Positions 7,512 to 15,976 of a DNA stretch of 64,000 bases are shown here, in pieces. The position numbers and the translations under genes are program-made. The notes under the pieces were generated by a model that was not told the DNA's origin, ran no database searches, and saw nothing but the letters and a program-made list of their open reading frames with translations. The DNA is taken from positions 1 to 64,000 of the forward strand of contig JAAYJQ010000029.1 of assembly GCA_012522855.1 (NCBI GenBank), read 5' to 3'. Numbering within the stretch: position 1 is the first letter of the stretch; every line of letters begins with the position of its first letter. Source of the DNA: Bacteroidales bacterium (GTDB lineage Bacteria; Bacteroidota; Bacteroidia; Bacteroidales; UBA932).

Positions 7512-9014
7512 TTAGAGGAGGGGAGCGAAGAGACGCACAATGCGTTCCACCAGTTTCTTGTACCAGGGACGGTGGTTCCACTCCGGGCGCGAGATTTCGG
7601 TGGAATATTCCAGATCTTTCAAAAAGATGGCTTTGTTCATGCGGGCAGTCGCCTCGTCGAACAGGAAGGTGTTGACTTCGTAGTTGATTGAGAAACTGCG
7701 GTAGTCGATGTTGGACGTTCCGATCTGGGACAGGTAATCGTCGCAGACAAAGGTCTTGGAATGCATGAAGTTATCCCCCCGTTCGTAGATGCGGATTCCG
7801 GCGGAGAGGCATTCCGAGAAAAAGGACTTGTTGGCCGGATCCATGTAGGGGGAGTCCGCCTTCTTGGGCAGCATCAACCGCACATCGACCCCGCTGAGGG
7901 CGGCGGCTTTGAGCGCGTCCAGGACGGGTTCCGGGGGCACGAAGTAGGGGGTTTGCAGGTAGAGATAGCGCTTGGCGTTCGCAGCGGTCCACATATAGCC
8001 CATCTGGGTGAGCGGCCAGCGGGAGTCCGGTTCGTCCGGGACGACTTGCACCAGCACATTCTGCAGGACGGGAAGCGGCGCGGAGAGATCGAGAAGCGGA
8101 GCGGAGTCGGGTTCGGGCTCCGGTAACGGGCTCGGGGCCGGAGAAGCGGGCGGGAAATAGTACATGTACGGATGGTCCAGCGATCCGCCTGCCGTCAGCC
8201 AGGAATTCAGGAAACTGTTCTGCAGGGAAGCCACGGCGTTTCCGGTGATGCGCATGTGGGTATCCCGCCATTCCAGGAAGTATCGGTCCTTGATATTCAT
8301 GCCCCCCGTGAAACCGATCCGGCCGTCGATCACTACGATTTTCCGGTGATCGCGGTAATTCAGGACGGTGACGAAGTTCAGCAGATGCTTCCTCGGATTC
8401 GTGAACTTGACGACTTCGACGCCGGCTTTCCGCATCTCGTTGTAGTAGCTGTCCCGTATGGTCAGGTTCGCGATGTTCTCTTGGATGAAGCGTACCTTCA
8501 CCCCTTCCCGCGCTTTCAGCATCAGGATTTCTTTGATCCGGCGGCTGCCGGTGTCATCTCCGAATAGGAAATATTCCACATGAATATAGTCCTTCGCGCT
8601 CAGCAGGTCGGCTTCAAGGAGGTCGAACTTCCGTTTTCCGTTGGTTATGATTTCTACGGAGTTGCCTCCGGTCACCATGTTCGAGTTGTCCGTCGAGAGG
8701 AGCTTGACGAGCGGCCGCCAGTCCGGACGCACCTGCTCCAGGTACGCGTCTCCTTTGAGGAGTTTCCGCAGCCGTTCGTCCGCTTCGGTCCGGAACGTCT
8801 CCAAGTATTTCAGATGCCGCCGGTTGAAGAACCAGTGATGCCGGTAGTTGATCCCGAACATCAGGTACAGCAGGATTCCGACGACCGGAAAGATCGCGAT
8901 GATCAGCAGCCAGGAGAGTTTCCGCCCCGAGTCACCGTCATCGAAAATGATCACCCCCGCGGCCCCGATGATCAGCAGGACCAGCAGCGTCGTTATGAGG
9001 ATGTTCAGGATCAA
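7512..9014 (-). CDS. cls: Cardiolipin synthase (phospholipase D superfamily)
   Basis: 500 residues. Two N-terminal membrane segments (about 2-22 and 34-54) are followed by two phospholipase D HKD motifs: HRKIVVIDG from residue 223 and HSKTFVCDD from residue 418, each with downstream glycine-rich or GTSN sequence. This is the usual ClsA layout. It joins phosphatidylglycerol molecules, releasing glycerol, at the inner membrane. Between the two halves lies a Pro/Ser/Glu-rich stretch (about 285-305) that is probably a loop. It is downstream of glpK-glpF on the same strand but separated by a hairpin at 9032-9061, so it is probably a separate unit. The glycerol by-product gives a loose link to the neighbours. 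Confidence 0.93.
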   Translation of the reverse strand: MILNILITTLLVLLIIGAAGVIIFDDGDSGRKLSWLLIIAIFPVVGILLYLMFGINYRHHWFFNRRHLKYLETFRTEADERLRKLLKGDAYLEQVRPDWRPLVKLLSTDNSNMVTGGNSVEIITNGKRKFDLLEADLLSAKDYIHVEYFLFGDDTGSRRIKEILMLKAREGVKVRFIQENIANLTIRDSYYNEMRKAGVEVVKFTNPRKHLLNFVTVLNYRDHRKIVVIDGRIGFTGGMNIKDRYFLEWRDTHMRITGNAVASLQNSFLNSWLTAGGSLDHPYMYYFPPASPAPSPLPEPEPDSAPLLDLSAPLPVLQNVLVQVVPDEPDSRWPLTQMGYMWTAANAKRYLYLQTPYFVPPEPVLDALKAAALSGVDVRLMLPKKADSPYMDPANKSFFSECLSAGIRIYERGDNFMHSKTFVCDDYLSQIGTSNIDYRSFSINYEVNTFLFDEATARMNKAIFLKDLEYSTEISRPEWNHRPWYKKLVERIVRLFAPLL

Positions 9015-9031
9015 TTTTTTTATTATTTATT

Positions 9032-9061
9032 ACAAAGGTGGCACTTTGGTGCCACCTTTGT
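9032..9061 (-). terminator. Hairpin downstream of glpF; dispersed palindrome copy 1
   Basis: Perfect 13-bp stem ACAAAGGTGGCAC/GTGCCACCTTTGT with a 4-nt loop TTTG, placed 16 nt after the glpF stop. The same stem sequence recurs as a 34-nt perfect palindrome at 43161-43194 between unrelated genes. A terminator role fits both positions, although no strong T-tract follows on the minus strand. Confidence 0.65.
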
Positions 9062-9077
9062 GCAGTCCGGTGGGAAA

Positions 9078-9815
9078 TCAGTAGACCAGCAGGAAGACGC
9101 AGGCTGCGATAGCCGCTCCGGTCAATGGGCCGAGGATGGGCACCCAGCTGTAGGACCAGCCGCTGTCCCGCTTGCCTTTCAGCGGTATCAGGGCATGCAC
9201 GCACCGGGGACCGAAGTCACGGGCCGGATTGATGGCGTAGCCGGTCGTGCCGCCGAGGGACATGCCCAATGACATGATGAGCGCCGTGACCGGGAATCCG
9301 CCGACGCTGCCCAGACCGACTTCGGGAGCGTTCCCCCGGGTCGAGAGCGCGAGGATGATGAGCAGCAGCACGAAGGTGGCGATCACTTCGCAGAAGACAT
9401 TCGTGAACTTGTTCGGTATCGCCGGCATGGTGCAGAAGGTTGTCAGGATGCCTTCCGGGTTGTCTGTGGAGGCCTCATAGTGATTTCTGTAGAAACAATA
9501 GACGAGCAGCGCTCCGAAAAATCCGCCGACCATCTGAGCGGCGGCGTAGGGCAGGACCGCCGACCAGGCGAACTTGCCGGCCAGGGCGAATCCCAATGTC
9601 ACGGCAGGATTGAGGTGGGCGCCGGAATACGGACCGGCGATGAAGACGCCGCACATCACGGCGAATCCCCAGGCCAGGGTGATCACCACCCAGCCGGCTC
9701 CTTTCGCTTTGGATTTTTCGAGGGTAACAGCGGCGCAGACGCCGTCTCCGAGAAGGATCATGATCATTGTGCCCAGAAATTCAAAGACACATTTGTTCCA
9801 CAAAGTAAGTTCCAT
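9078..9815 (-). CDS. glpF: Glycerol uptake facilitator (aquaglyceroporin)
   Basis: 245 residues, typical MIP-family length with six membrane segments. Both pore motifs are present: GAHLNPAVTLGF (NPA at 69) and GYAINPARDFGPR (NPA at 196). The aspartate in NPARD-x-GPR is typical of glycerol-conducting GlpF rather than water-selective AqpZ. Glycerol channel of the inner membrane. The glpK gene ends 2 nt upstream on the same strand, so the two form a glpK-glpF operon for glycerol entry and trapping. Confidence 0.93.
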   Translation of the reverse strand: MELTLWNKCVFEFLGTMIMILLGDGVCAAVTLEKSKAKGAGWVVITLAWGFAVMCGVFIAGPYSGAHLNPAVTLGFALAGKFAWSAVLPYAAAQMVGGFFGALLVYCFYRNHYEASTDNPEGILTTFCTMPAIPNKFTNVFCEVIATFVLLLIILALSTRGNAPEVGLGSVGGFPVTALIMSLGMSLGGTTGYAINPARDFGPRCVHALIPLKGKRDSGWSYSWVPILGPLTGAAIAACVFLLVY

Positions 9816-9817
9816 AA

Positions 9818-11305
9818 CTATTCGGTTCTGATTGTTTTACGGATGATGTCTGCCCAGCCGGCTTTCAGGGCTTCTACTTGTTCCGGGACGGCAGCAGGCG
9901 TGAAGACCCGCTCGGCTTCCCACTGCCGTTTGATTTCGTCGATGCTGCCCCAGAAGCCTACGGCGAGGCCCGCGAGGTAGCAGGCGCCTTTGGCCGTGGT
10001 CTCGGTGACCTTCGGCCGGATGACGGAGGTCCCCAGAATATCGGCCTGGAACTGCATCAGCAGGTTGTTCCGCGAGGCGCCTCCGTCGACCTTCAGTTCA
10101 GACAGGGAGATGCCGGCGTCCTTTTCCATCGCTCCGACGATGTCCATCGTTTGGAAAGCGATACCTTCCAGGGCGGCCCGGGCGATGTGTCCGGCTGTCG
10201 TGCCCCGGGTGATTCCGTGGATGCAGCCGGTGGCATACGGATCCCAGTAGGGGGCTCCCATTCCGGTCAGAGCAGGCACGAAATAGACGCCTCCGTTGTC
10301 CGGAACCGTCCGGGCGAGGGCCTCCACCTCGGAAGACTTGCGGATGATGCCCAGTCCGTCCCGCAGCCACTGCACGACGGAACCGCCTACGAATATGCTG
10401 CCCTCCAGGGCGTATTGAACTTCTCCGTCCACCTTCCAGGCGATGGTCGTGAGGAGGTTGTTCCGGGAGAGGATAGGCTGCCCGCCGGTGTTCATCAGCA
10501 GGAAGCAGCCGGTACCGTAGGTGTTCTTGACGGATCCGGGCTCGGTGCACATTTGTCCGAACAGGGCGGCCTGCTGGTCTCCGGCGATGCCGGCGATCGG
10601 GACCCGGCTGGCGAAGAGGGTGGTCTTGGTGTGCCCGTAGATCTCGCTGGAAGAGCGGATCTCCGGCATCATCGAAGCCGGGATGTCCAGCAGCTTCAGC
10701 AGTTCTTCGTCCCAGCCGAGGGTGTGGATGTTGAAAAGCATCGTGCGGGAAGCGTTGCTGACATCGGTCACGTGCCGCTCGCCCCGCGTGAGGTTCCAGA
10801 CAAGCCAGGTGTCCACGGTTCCGAAGCGGAGCTTGCCGGCTTCGGCCTTTTCACGGGCTCCCGGTACATTTTCCAGAATCCATCGGATCTTGGTGCCGGA
10901 GAAATAGGCGTCGATCAGCAGGCCGGTCTTCTGCCGGATGATGTCGGCGAAGCCCTGCGCTTTCAGCGAATCGCAATATTCAGAAGTGCGCCGGTCCTGC
11001 CATACGATGGCGTTGTAGACCGGTTCGCCGGTCTCGGCGTCCCAGACGAGGGTGGTCTCCCGCTGGTTGGTGATCCCGATTGCCGCGAGGTTCAACCCGT
11101 TGATTCCCAGCCCCGCGATGGCTTCCGCGATTACGCTGGCCTGGGAAGACCAGATCTCCCGGGGGTCGTGTTCCACCCATCCGGGCTTCGGAAAATGCTG
11201 GGTGAATTCCTTCTGCGCGACCGCGCAGGCCTTCCCGGCATGATCGAAAACAATGGCGCGGGAACTGCTGGTTCCCTGGTCAAGCGCAAGAATGTATTGG
11301 TTCAT
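9818..11305 (-). CDS. glpK: Glycerol kinase
   Basis: 495 residues, the usual FGGY-family length. The N-terminal phosphate loop [15 protein letters not shown] and the block [11 protein letters not shown] are characteristic of glycerol kinases; GITNQRETT and [20 protein letters not shown] further down are also family signatures. It makes sn-glycerol 3-phosphate from glycerol and ATP in the cytoplasm. First gene of the glpK-glpF pair. Its upstream region (11306-11400) runs into repeated sequence, and a TATCTTTC string at about 11377-11384 (minus strand) is one mismatch from the -7 consensus. Confidence 0.95.
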   Translation of the reverse strand: MNQYILALDQGTSSSRAIVFDHAGKACAVAQKEFTQHFPKPGWVEHDPREIWSSQASVIAEAIAGLGINGLNLAAIGITNQRETTLVWDAETGEPVYNAIVWQDRRTSEYCDSLKAQGFADIIRQKTGLLIDAYFSGTKIRWILENVPGAREKAEAGKLRFGTVDTWLVWNLTRGERHVTDVSNASRTMLFNIHTLGWDEELLKLLDIPASMMPEIRSSSEIYGHTKTTLFASRVPIAGIAGDQQAALFGQMCTEPGSVKNTYGTGCFLLMNTGGQPILSRNNLLTTIAWKVDGEVQYALEGSIFVGGSVVQWLRDGLGIIRKSSEVEALARTVPDNGGVYFVPALTGMGAPYWDPYATGCIHGITRGTTAGHIARAALEGIAFQTMDIVGAMEKDAGISLSELKVDGGASRNNLLMQFQADILGTSVIRPKVTETTAKGACYLAGLAVGFWGSIDEIKRQWEAERVFTPAAVPEQVEALKAGWADIIRKTIRTE

Positions 11306-11357
11306 AAGTCTTTGAATGTGGATTGCTCGTTACAGGAAGGGGAGCTGCTGCTTCTTT

Positions 11358-11396
11358 CCCTCCTTTCTACCGTCCGAAAGATAGGAATATTTTGCG
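11358..11396. repeat. Repeat A, left part (matches 24237-24276)
   Basis: TTTCTACCGTCCGAAAGA followed by AGGAATATTTTGCGA is shared almost exactly with 24237-24276. Read on the minus strand both encode AKYS-x-LSDGRK, reminiscent of the YSYLADGTK string of Bacteroidetes RHS/YD-repeat proteins, so this may be a remnant of such a gene. Together with 13210-13348 it brackets the AbiE pair. Confidence 0.7.
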
Positions 11397-11552
11397 AAAA
11401 AAGAACCGGACCAGACCGTTGTCCTTGTACAGCTGGATGAGGTCTGCCCTGAAGCGTTCCTCAACTGATGGCAAATTGAGCTGTTTTTCATGTGGCTAAA
11501 ACAGCATCTCAAGATAAAATAGTTTTGGGGTAACTCCGAGAACGTCTATGGA

Positions 11553-11583
11553 TTGCCACAAAAAAATATTAAATTTGTGGCAA
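11553..11583 (+). promoter_or_regulatory. Inverted-repeat operator overlapping the abiE promoter
   Basis: Perfect inverted repeat TTGCCACAAA (11553-11562) and TTTGTGGCAA (11574-11583) separated by 11 nt. The right arm overlaps a -7 box TAAATTTG at 11570-11577, and the first in-frame ATG follows at 11595. AbiEi antitoxins are known to bind inverted repeats and repress their own operon, so this is a good autoregulatory site candidate. The position also argues against translation starting at the TTG at 11553. Confidence 0.65.
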
Positions 11584-11594
11584 AATATGATACT

Positions 11595-12200
11595 ATGGGG
11601 GCAAACAGTTCTTATATGGCGATGTACAACATTATTGAACAGGCTAAGGAGGGTACAGTACTCGTCCCAGATGATTTCACGACGTGTGGCACTCCCGATG
11701 CAGTCCGTTCAGGATTAAGCCGCTTGTGCCGCAATGGAAAGTTACACCGTTTTGCAAAAGGTATTTATTATATTCCGTTATATGATAAGTGGGATGGTAC
11801 ACCGCGCGAACCATCATTAGATGCTATCGCCCATAAGATCGCGCAAAGGGACAATGCGCGTATCATCCCGACTGGAGCGTATGCGCTTAACAGATTGGGG
11901 CTCTCAACACAAGTGCCGGCCAATATTGTTTACATAACGGATGGTTCTGCGCGGCAAGTCAAGTTTGGCGAGGGGAGGAGCATCACATTTCGCCATAGTA
12001 ATAACTTGGGCAATTTCGCCTACCAGTCCAAATTGATGCAACTAGCAGTACTTTCCATGCGAGAAATTGGCGAGAATGCAATAACGGAAGCACAAATAGG
12101 CAAAATCAAGAGTATGATAACAGAGCATGTTTCGGAAGAAGACTTTAAGCATGATATAGTGCTTGCTCCAACATGGGTAAAAACAATATTGCAGCGATGA
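11595..12200 (+). CDS. AbiEi-like antitoxin / DUF6088 family regulator
   Basis: 201 residues from ATG 11595 (a second possible start is MAMYNII a few codons later). An N-terminal winged-helix segment (VLVPDDFTTCGTPDAVRSGL, SRLCRNGKLHRFAKGIYYIP) is followed by the AbiEi-type core (IPTGAYALNRLGLSTQVP, VYITDG, ITFRHSNN). The family acts as the antitoxin and autorepressor of type IV AbiE systems. It overlaps abiEii by 4 nt (ATGA at 12197-12200), the usual arrangement. The perfect inverted repeat at 11553-11583 is the likely operator. The cassette lies inside a sequence that is repeated elsewhere in the window, indicating acquisition as cargo. Confidence 0.82.
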   Translation: MGANSSYMAMYNIIEQAKEGTVLVPDDFTTCGTPDAVRSGLSRLCRNGKLHRFAKGIYYIPLYDKWDGTPREPSLDAIAHKIAQRDNARIIPTGAYALNRLGLSTQVPANIVYITDGSARQVKFGEGRSITFRHSNNLGNFAYQSKLMQLAVLSMREIGENAITEAQIGKIKSMITEHVSEEDFKHDIVLAPTWVKTILQR

Positions 12201-13228
12201 AATTTATCGACTTGTCAAAAGAAGACCGCCTGGATATACTTGACCGTGTTTCCACGGAGCTGAAAATTCGGCAACATGAGGTCATAGAAAAGGATTGGTG
12301 GGTAACGGCTGTTCTTCGTGCCATGTTTAGGTTGCCATATGCGGGTCATTTATCTTTCAAGGGAGGCACGTCGCTGAGCAAGTGCTGGCATCTGATTGAT
12401 CGGTTTTCGGAGGACATAGACATCGCCATTGATCGGGAATATCTTGGTTTCAGCGGAACATTGTCAAAAACACAAATCAGCGACAAGTTGCGCCGTACTG
12501 CATGTGCCTTTGTAAGAAAGACTATGCAGCACGATTTGGCGGAACAGTTGTACGAGAGTGGTATCTCAAAAGAAAACTTCAAGGTACATGTTGATGTAAC
12601 CCCTGTCACCACTACTGACCCTGAGGTCATAAACATCAACTATGACTCAGTCTTGTCTTTTTCTTTAGATGGAAAGGATGAGCAATATATCTTGCCTAAG
12701 GTAAAAGTTGAAGTAAGTGGAAGGTCAATGAGTGAACGTGTAAGCGAGGTTGCTCTTGAAGCGATGATAGATCAGGTGTATCCGAAGGCTCCTTTTGCGG
12801 AACCGAAGTTTATGGTACGTGCCGTTCTTCCTGAACGTACCTTCCTTGAAAAAGTATTCCTGCTACATGAGGAGTTTGCCAAGCCAAAGGAATTGATTCG
12901 GGTGGAACGTATGTCGCGACACATGTACGACATCTGGAAGATGTTGAAAACCCCGATAGCTGAGCGCGCCATAAACGATGTAGAACTTTACCGTCAAGTG
13001 ATAGCACATCGCCGCGCATTCCTCGGCTTACGTGGCTTCGATTATGATTCGCTTTATCCGGCGACACTTAACATCGTTCCTCCGTCTTCTATTATAGAAC
13101 AGTGGAAAGCTGATTATGAGAATATGTGTCTGCATATGATATATGGCGATTTTGTTTCATTTGAAGAGTTGGTAAGCTGTCTTAATGATTTGAATGGTTG
13201 GATAAAAGCTTCTGCTCGCACGGAATAA
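12197..13228 (+). CDS. AbiEii-type nucleotidyltransferase toxin
   Basis: 343 residues from ATG 12197, which overlaps the antitoxin stop as ATGA; an in-frame ATG at 12173 lies inside the antitoxin gene and is less likely. The nucleotidyltransferase signature HLSFKGGTSLSK followed by RFSEDIDIAID supplies the GS-type and D-x-D motifs of the AbiEii/AbiGii family. Further conserved strings are KVKVEVSGRS and ERTFLEKVFLLHEEF. These toxins transfer nucleotides and cause growth arrest or phage-abortive infection, neutralised by AbiEi. The last residues (SARTE) and stop are encoded by sequence shared with 24486-24504, so the native C-terminus may have been replaced at the insertion junction. Confidence 0.85.
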   Translation: MKFIDLSKEDRLDILDRVSTELKIRQHEVIEKDWWVTAVLRAMFRLPYAGHLSFKGGTSLSKCWHLIDRFSEDIDIAIDREYLGFSGTLSKTQISDKLRRTACAFVRKTMQHDLAEQLYESGISKENFKVHVDVTPVTTTDPEVININYDSVLSFSLDGKDEQYILPKVKVEVSGRSMSERVSEVALEAMIDQVYPKAPFAEPKFMVRAVLPERTFLEKVFLLHEEFAKPKELIRVERMSRHMYDIWKMLKTPIAERAINDVELYRQVIAHRRAFLGLRGFDYDSLYPATLNIVPPSSIIEQWKADYENMCLHMIYGDFVSFEELVSCLNDLNGWIKASARTE

Positions 13229-13348
13229 TCGTAAGGAGGGTCCATCGGATTGGAAAGGGAGGCCGCCTGTTCGCTGAAATTTACAAAAGGCGGGCACGCT
13301 GATCGGTCCTACAGTGTGGTACAAGGCCACAAGATCGATTGATTGCAA
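13210..13348. repeat. Repeat A, right part (matches 24486-24602 and 24812-24848)
   Basis: Starts TTCTGCTCGCACGGAATAAT at 13210, inside the last codons of the toxin gene, and continues through GCTGATCGGTCCTACAGTGT to GATTGCAATGTCCGGGA. The same sequence, same orientation, is at 24486-24602 and resumes at 24812-24848 after a 215-bp insertion. Not clearly coding. Direct repeat flanking the SusCD locus. Confidence 0.8.
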
Positions 13349-13432
13349 TGTCCGGGATAGGAAAATTGATGGAACTATGAACACACTAATTGGAACGCTA
13401 CCCGGGAAGAATGATAAGCTCGGGCTTATGCT

Positions 13433-14827
13433 TTACTTTATTTGATATCTCAGGATATTCTGAATTCGGTTTTTGCTTGCTGCGGCGCTGTGGCAAGCGA
13501 AACCGAGGTAGACTGTTCCGTCCTTAACCTTCATGCTTTCAGCCTCGGCAGAGCCGTCGTATGTGAATCCAAAACTCTTCATGGTTGCGTCATCGCCGAC
13601 CGCTGCGATCTGGGTGCGAGGAATCACCACCTTGCCGGTGTAATCAAAGACTGTTACAAAAGCGATTGAGTTCGGCACCTTGGTGCCGTCCTTGGCCTGG
13701 CCCTCGTAGAACCAGACGTAGTTTCCATAAACCTCGTGGCCCTGATGGGAGTAGTAATAGGTCTCTGAGTCTGATTTGCCGCGCGGGACTTTGAACTGAC
13801 CGAGCGGAGTGAGGCGCGAGAGGTCTCGCGCCTGTATCTTGCGGGTCTCGGTGCGTGAAGCGCCGTCTCCTGTTATGGATTCGTTGGAACCCATCTTGAC
13901 TGTGCAACTGAGTTCCTCTAGAGGGAGCGCGAGCACTTCGTCAAGGTTGTAGATGAAGTGGAAACGCATGTTTGCTTCCTTGGGACTGCGGCAACCGATG
14001 AGCAGGCGTCTTGCTTCGAAGTCAACAGACACCTGGAGATCGTAATAATAAGACGGATTCTTCTCCAGGAAGAAGGTCTCTCCGGCATAGCCGCCGGTGT
14101 ATTTTGCTCCAGGCTTGTATTCGATACGGGAGATTGTCCAGCTGTTGCCGTAGCCGTTTGTCATGGACTGGCCGTTGGAATTGCACCAGATGTATGTCTT
14201 GCCGTCAGACGCTGCCTCGGCAACGATCTGGGTCATATGGCCGAATCTCTCTACAATCATGTAGTTTGAATAAAGCAGATTAGGCCCTGCAACGAATGAA
14301 ATGTACTGGTCTACGCTCGTTGACGGGCACTGAGAATAGTAGAAATGCTTTTCGTCTGTGAAGTCGAAGCCCTGCATCACGTTGCCCAGCATATAAAGCT
14401 GGGTGCCTGTAGAATACATGATTTCCCGGCTCAGCGGCTTTGCGAATGCAGCGCGCGGGTCAAGGTAACCGTCATCAACCATAGGCGTATCAGCATCCTT
14501 TCTTTGGCTGACACTTACACTGAAAGTCTTGCCTTTGGTTGTGAATGTGACGGTAGCGTCTCTCTTCTGCCCTTTGTTCTGAGAACATTTGAGGGTTACG
14601 GCCTCGCTGCCTTTTCCTTCCTCGGGGTTGACTGTAATCCAGTCCGCGCCGTCTGTGCAGGCAGTCCATGCGCCGCTGCTCGCAAGAGAAAGAATCTTGG
14701 TGCCTCCGGCAGACTCGAAGATAACGGAAGATGGATTACATGCGATGGATGCCGGCGCGTCCTCGTTCTTGCCGCAAGAGCAGAGAACGGTGAGCACGGC
14801 AGTGAATATAATGCAGAGTCTTTTCAT
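13433..14827 (-). CDS. BACON-domain lipoprotein with TagC/helveticin-like predicted propeller
   Basis: 464 residues, last gene of the SusCD operon. Signal peptide with lipobox LCSC (Cys about 18). Residues about 28-110 form a BACON domain (SSGAWTACTDGADWITVNP, then GKGSEAVTLKCSQNKG). The remainder has a string RFGHMTQI ... KTYIWCNSNG ... NSWTISRIEYKPGA resembling the GHG-x-x-I ... YIW ... RF-x-Y pattern that I associate with P68 RBP/TagC-like and helveticin J beta-propellers. That family includes phage receptor-binding and wall-teichoic-acid-related proteins. Location in a locus with a glycerophosphodiesterase makes a glycerophosphate-polymer ligand plausible. The family resemblance is from memory and needs a profile search. 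Confidence 0.65.
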   Translation of the reverse strand: MKRLCIIFTAVLTVLCSCGKNEDAPASIACNPSSVIFESAGGTKILSLASSGAWTACTDGADWITVNPEEGKGSEAVTLKCSQNKGQKRDATVTFTTKGKTFSVSVSQRKDADTPMVDDGYLDPRAAFAKPLSREIMYSTGTQLYMLGNVMQGFDFTDEKHFYYSQCPSTSVDQYISFVAGPNLLYSNYMIVERFGHMTQIVAEAASDGKTYIWCNSNGQSMTNGYGNSWTISRIEYKPGAKYTGGYAGETFFLEKNPSYYYDLQVSVDFEARRLLIGCRSPKEANMRFHFIYNLDEVLALPLEELSCTVKMGSNESITGDGASRTETRKIQARDLSRLTPLGQFKVPRGKSDSETYYYSHQGHEVYGNYVWFYEGQAKDGTKVPNSIAFVTVFDYTGKVVIPRTQIAAVGDDATMKSFGFTYDGSAEAESMKVKDGTVYLGFACHSAAASKNRIQNILRYQIK

Positions 14828-14833
14828 TTTGCG

Positions 14834-15976
14834 CTACTGGGCGGTCTCCAGGCCGTCTTTGATGAGCTTCTCGATTATATATTTAGGGTGGTTTACAAAT
14901 ATAGCTTTTAATTGCGGATAATACTCCTTGATATCATTGTAGAATGATGTGTAATTGCTGGTATTGCCTGGCGTCTGGTAAATGCTGACCGCCACTCCTG
15001 CGTTGAAGTATCCGGTAGGAGGCCAGAATTCAGAGACTCTGAAGTTGCCGTAAGGCACCTGGCACCATCCGCCTTTGCCGTATGCGCTGGCAGTGACGTA
15101 TCTGCCGTTCCATGCACAGTTGATGCCGTACTGGCTCTTCATAGTGGCTGCAAGCGATGCGTATGCAGAGTAGCTGTAAGGCACGAGCATCTCCACGAAT
15201 TCGCAGGCATTCATCTCCTTCGCGATTTCTGCGGAGCGCTTCATGACCTTGTCTTGAAGTTCTGTTGTGTTTCCCTTGACGTCTATCCAGAGTTTTGTGC
15301 CGAGTGGATTTGATTTCTTGTCGGTGAGGACTGCCAGGAAGTCAGCCAGCGACGGCATCTGCTCTCCGTTGGTCAGTTTTCCGGCTGCGCGAATCTGCGC
15401 AAGCGTGCTGGCAGATGGCACGAGGCCGTTGATCTTGTACTGGTCGTCGGGGTGGCAGAGCACCACGTCGTTGTCTGCAGTCCACATTGCATCGCATTCC
15501 ACACCGTAGCAACGCTGAGCTATTGATGCCTTCATTGCTGCGATTGAGCCCTCGGCGCAGCCGTTCTCGAGGTAACCGCCGCGATGTGCGACCACCTTAT
15601 AGAGAGAGCCTTCTACCTTTGCCTTCTGGATAGCTGTAAGCACGAGGGTGGCGGAGCCGGAAATCACCGTCGCAGTGGTTGTTCTGCGTTCGTATCCTTC
15701 GTATGGCTGCACCTTTAGGGTTACCATTCTCGAGCCTCCGGTTCCGGAACTCGGGGTTACGGTGAGCCACGAGTCAGCCACTTCTATGTGCCAGTCATTG
15801 GTAGAGATGAAGTTGATGTTCACCTCGCCGCCAATGGCGTCGAAGAGCTGCTCCGGGTTGCAGGACTGACGGATGCGCACAGAGTCCGGCTTCGCTTCCT
15901 CTTTCTGCTTATTGCATGTAGCGACCATCAGGATGGCCGCTACACTGTAAAAGAATACTTTAAGAGTTTGTTTCAT
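14834..15976 (-). CDS. BACON + glycerophosphodiester phosphodiesterase lipoprotein
   Basis: 380 residues. Signal peptide with a lipobox-like VATC (Cys about 21). A BACON domain (about 40-115: NDWHIEVADSWLTVTPSSG) precedes a GDPD catalytic domain from about residue 125: KVVAHRGGYLENG provides the catalytic HR and EN, VECDAMWTADNDVVLCHPDD the metal-binding E-x-D and second histidine, and LWIDVKGN a later conserved strand. The family hydrolyses glycerophosphodiesters to sn-glycerol 3-phosphate and an alcohol, also attacking glycerophosphate polymers in some members. Acts outside the cytoplasm, probably at the outer surface or in the periplasm. The start overlaps the upstream stop by one base (TAATG). 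Confidence 0.88.
   Translation of the reverse strand: MKQTLKVFFYSVAAILMVATCNKQKEEAKPDSVRIRQSCNPEQLFDAIGGEVNINFISTNDWHIEVADSWLTVTPSSGTGGSRMVTLKVQPYEGYERRTTTATVISGSATLVLTAIQKAKVEGSLYKVVAHRGGYLENGCAEGSIAAMKASIAQRCYGVECDAMWTADNDVVLCHPDDQYKINGLVPSASTLAQIRAAGKLTNGEQMPSLADFLAVLTDKKSNPLGTKLWIDVKGNTTELQDKVMKRSAEIAKEMNACEFVEMLVPYSYSAYASLAATMKSQYGINCAWNGRYVTASAYGKGGWCQVPYGNFRVSEFWPPTGYFNAGVAVSIYQTPGNTSNYTSFYNDIKEYYPQLKAIFVNHPKYIIEKLIKDGLETAQ

Noticed and set aside
9878..11440. 520-codon open frame antisense to glpK
   Set aside because: Glycerol kinase motifs on the minus strand are unambiguous; the plus-strand translation is Gly/Arg/Asp-rich without family features.
11553..11594. TTG start extending the AbiEi protein by 14 residues
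   Set aside because: The extension lies entirely within the inverted repeat and -7 box, and the first ATG at 11595 fits the expected transcription start.
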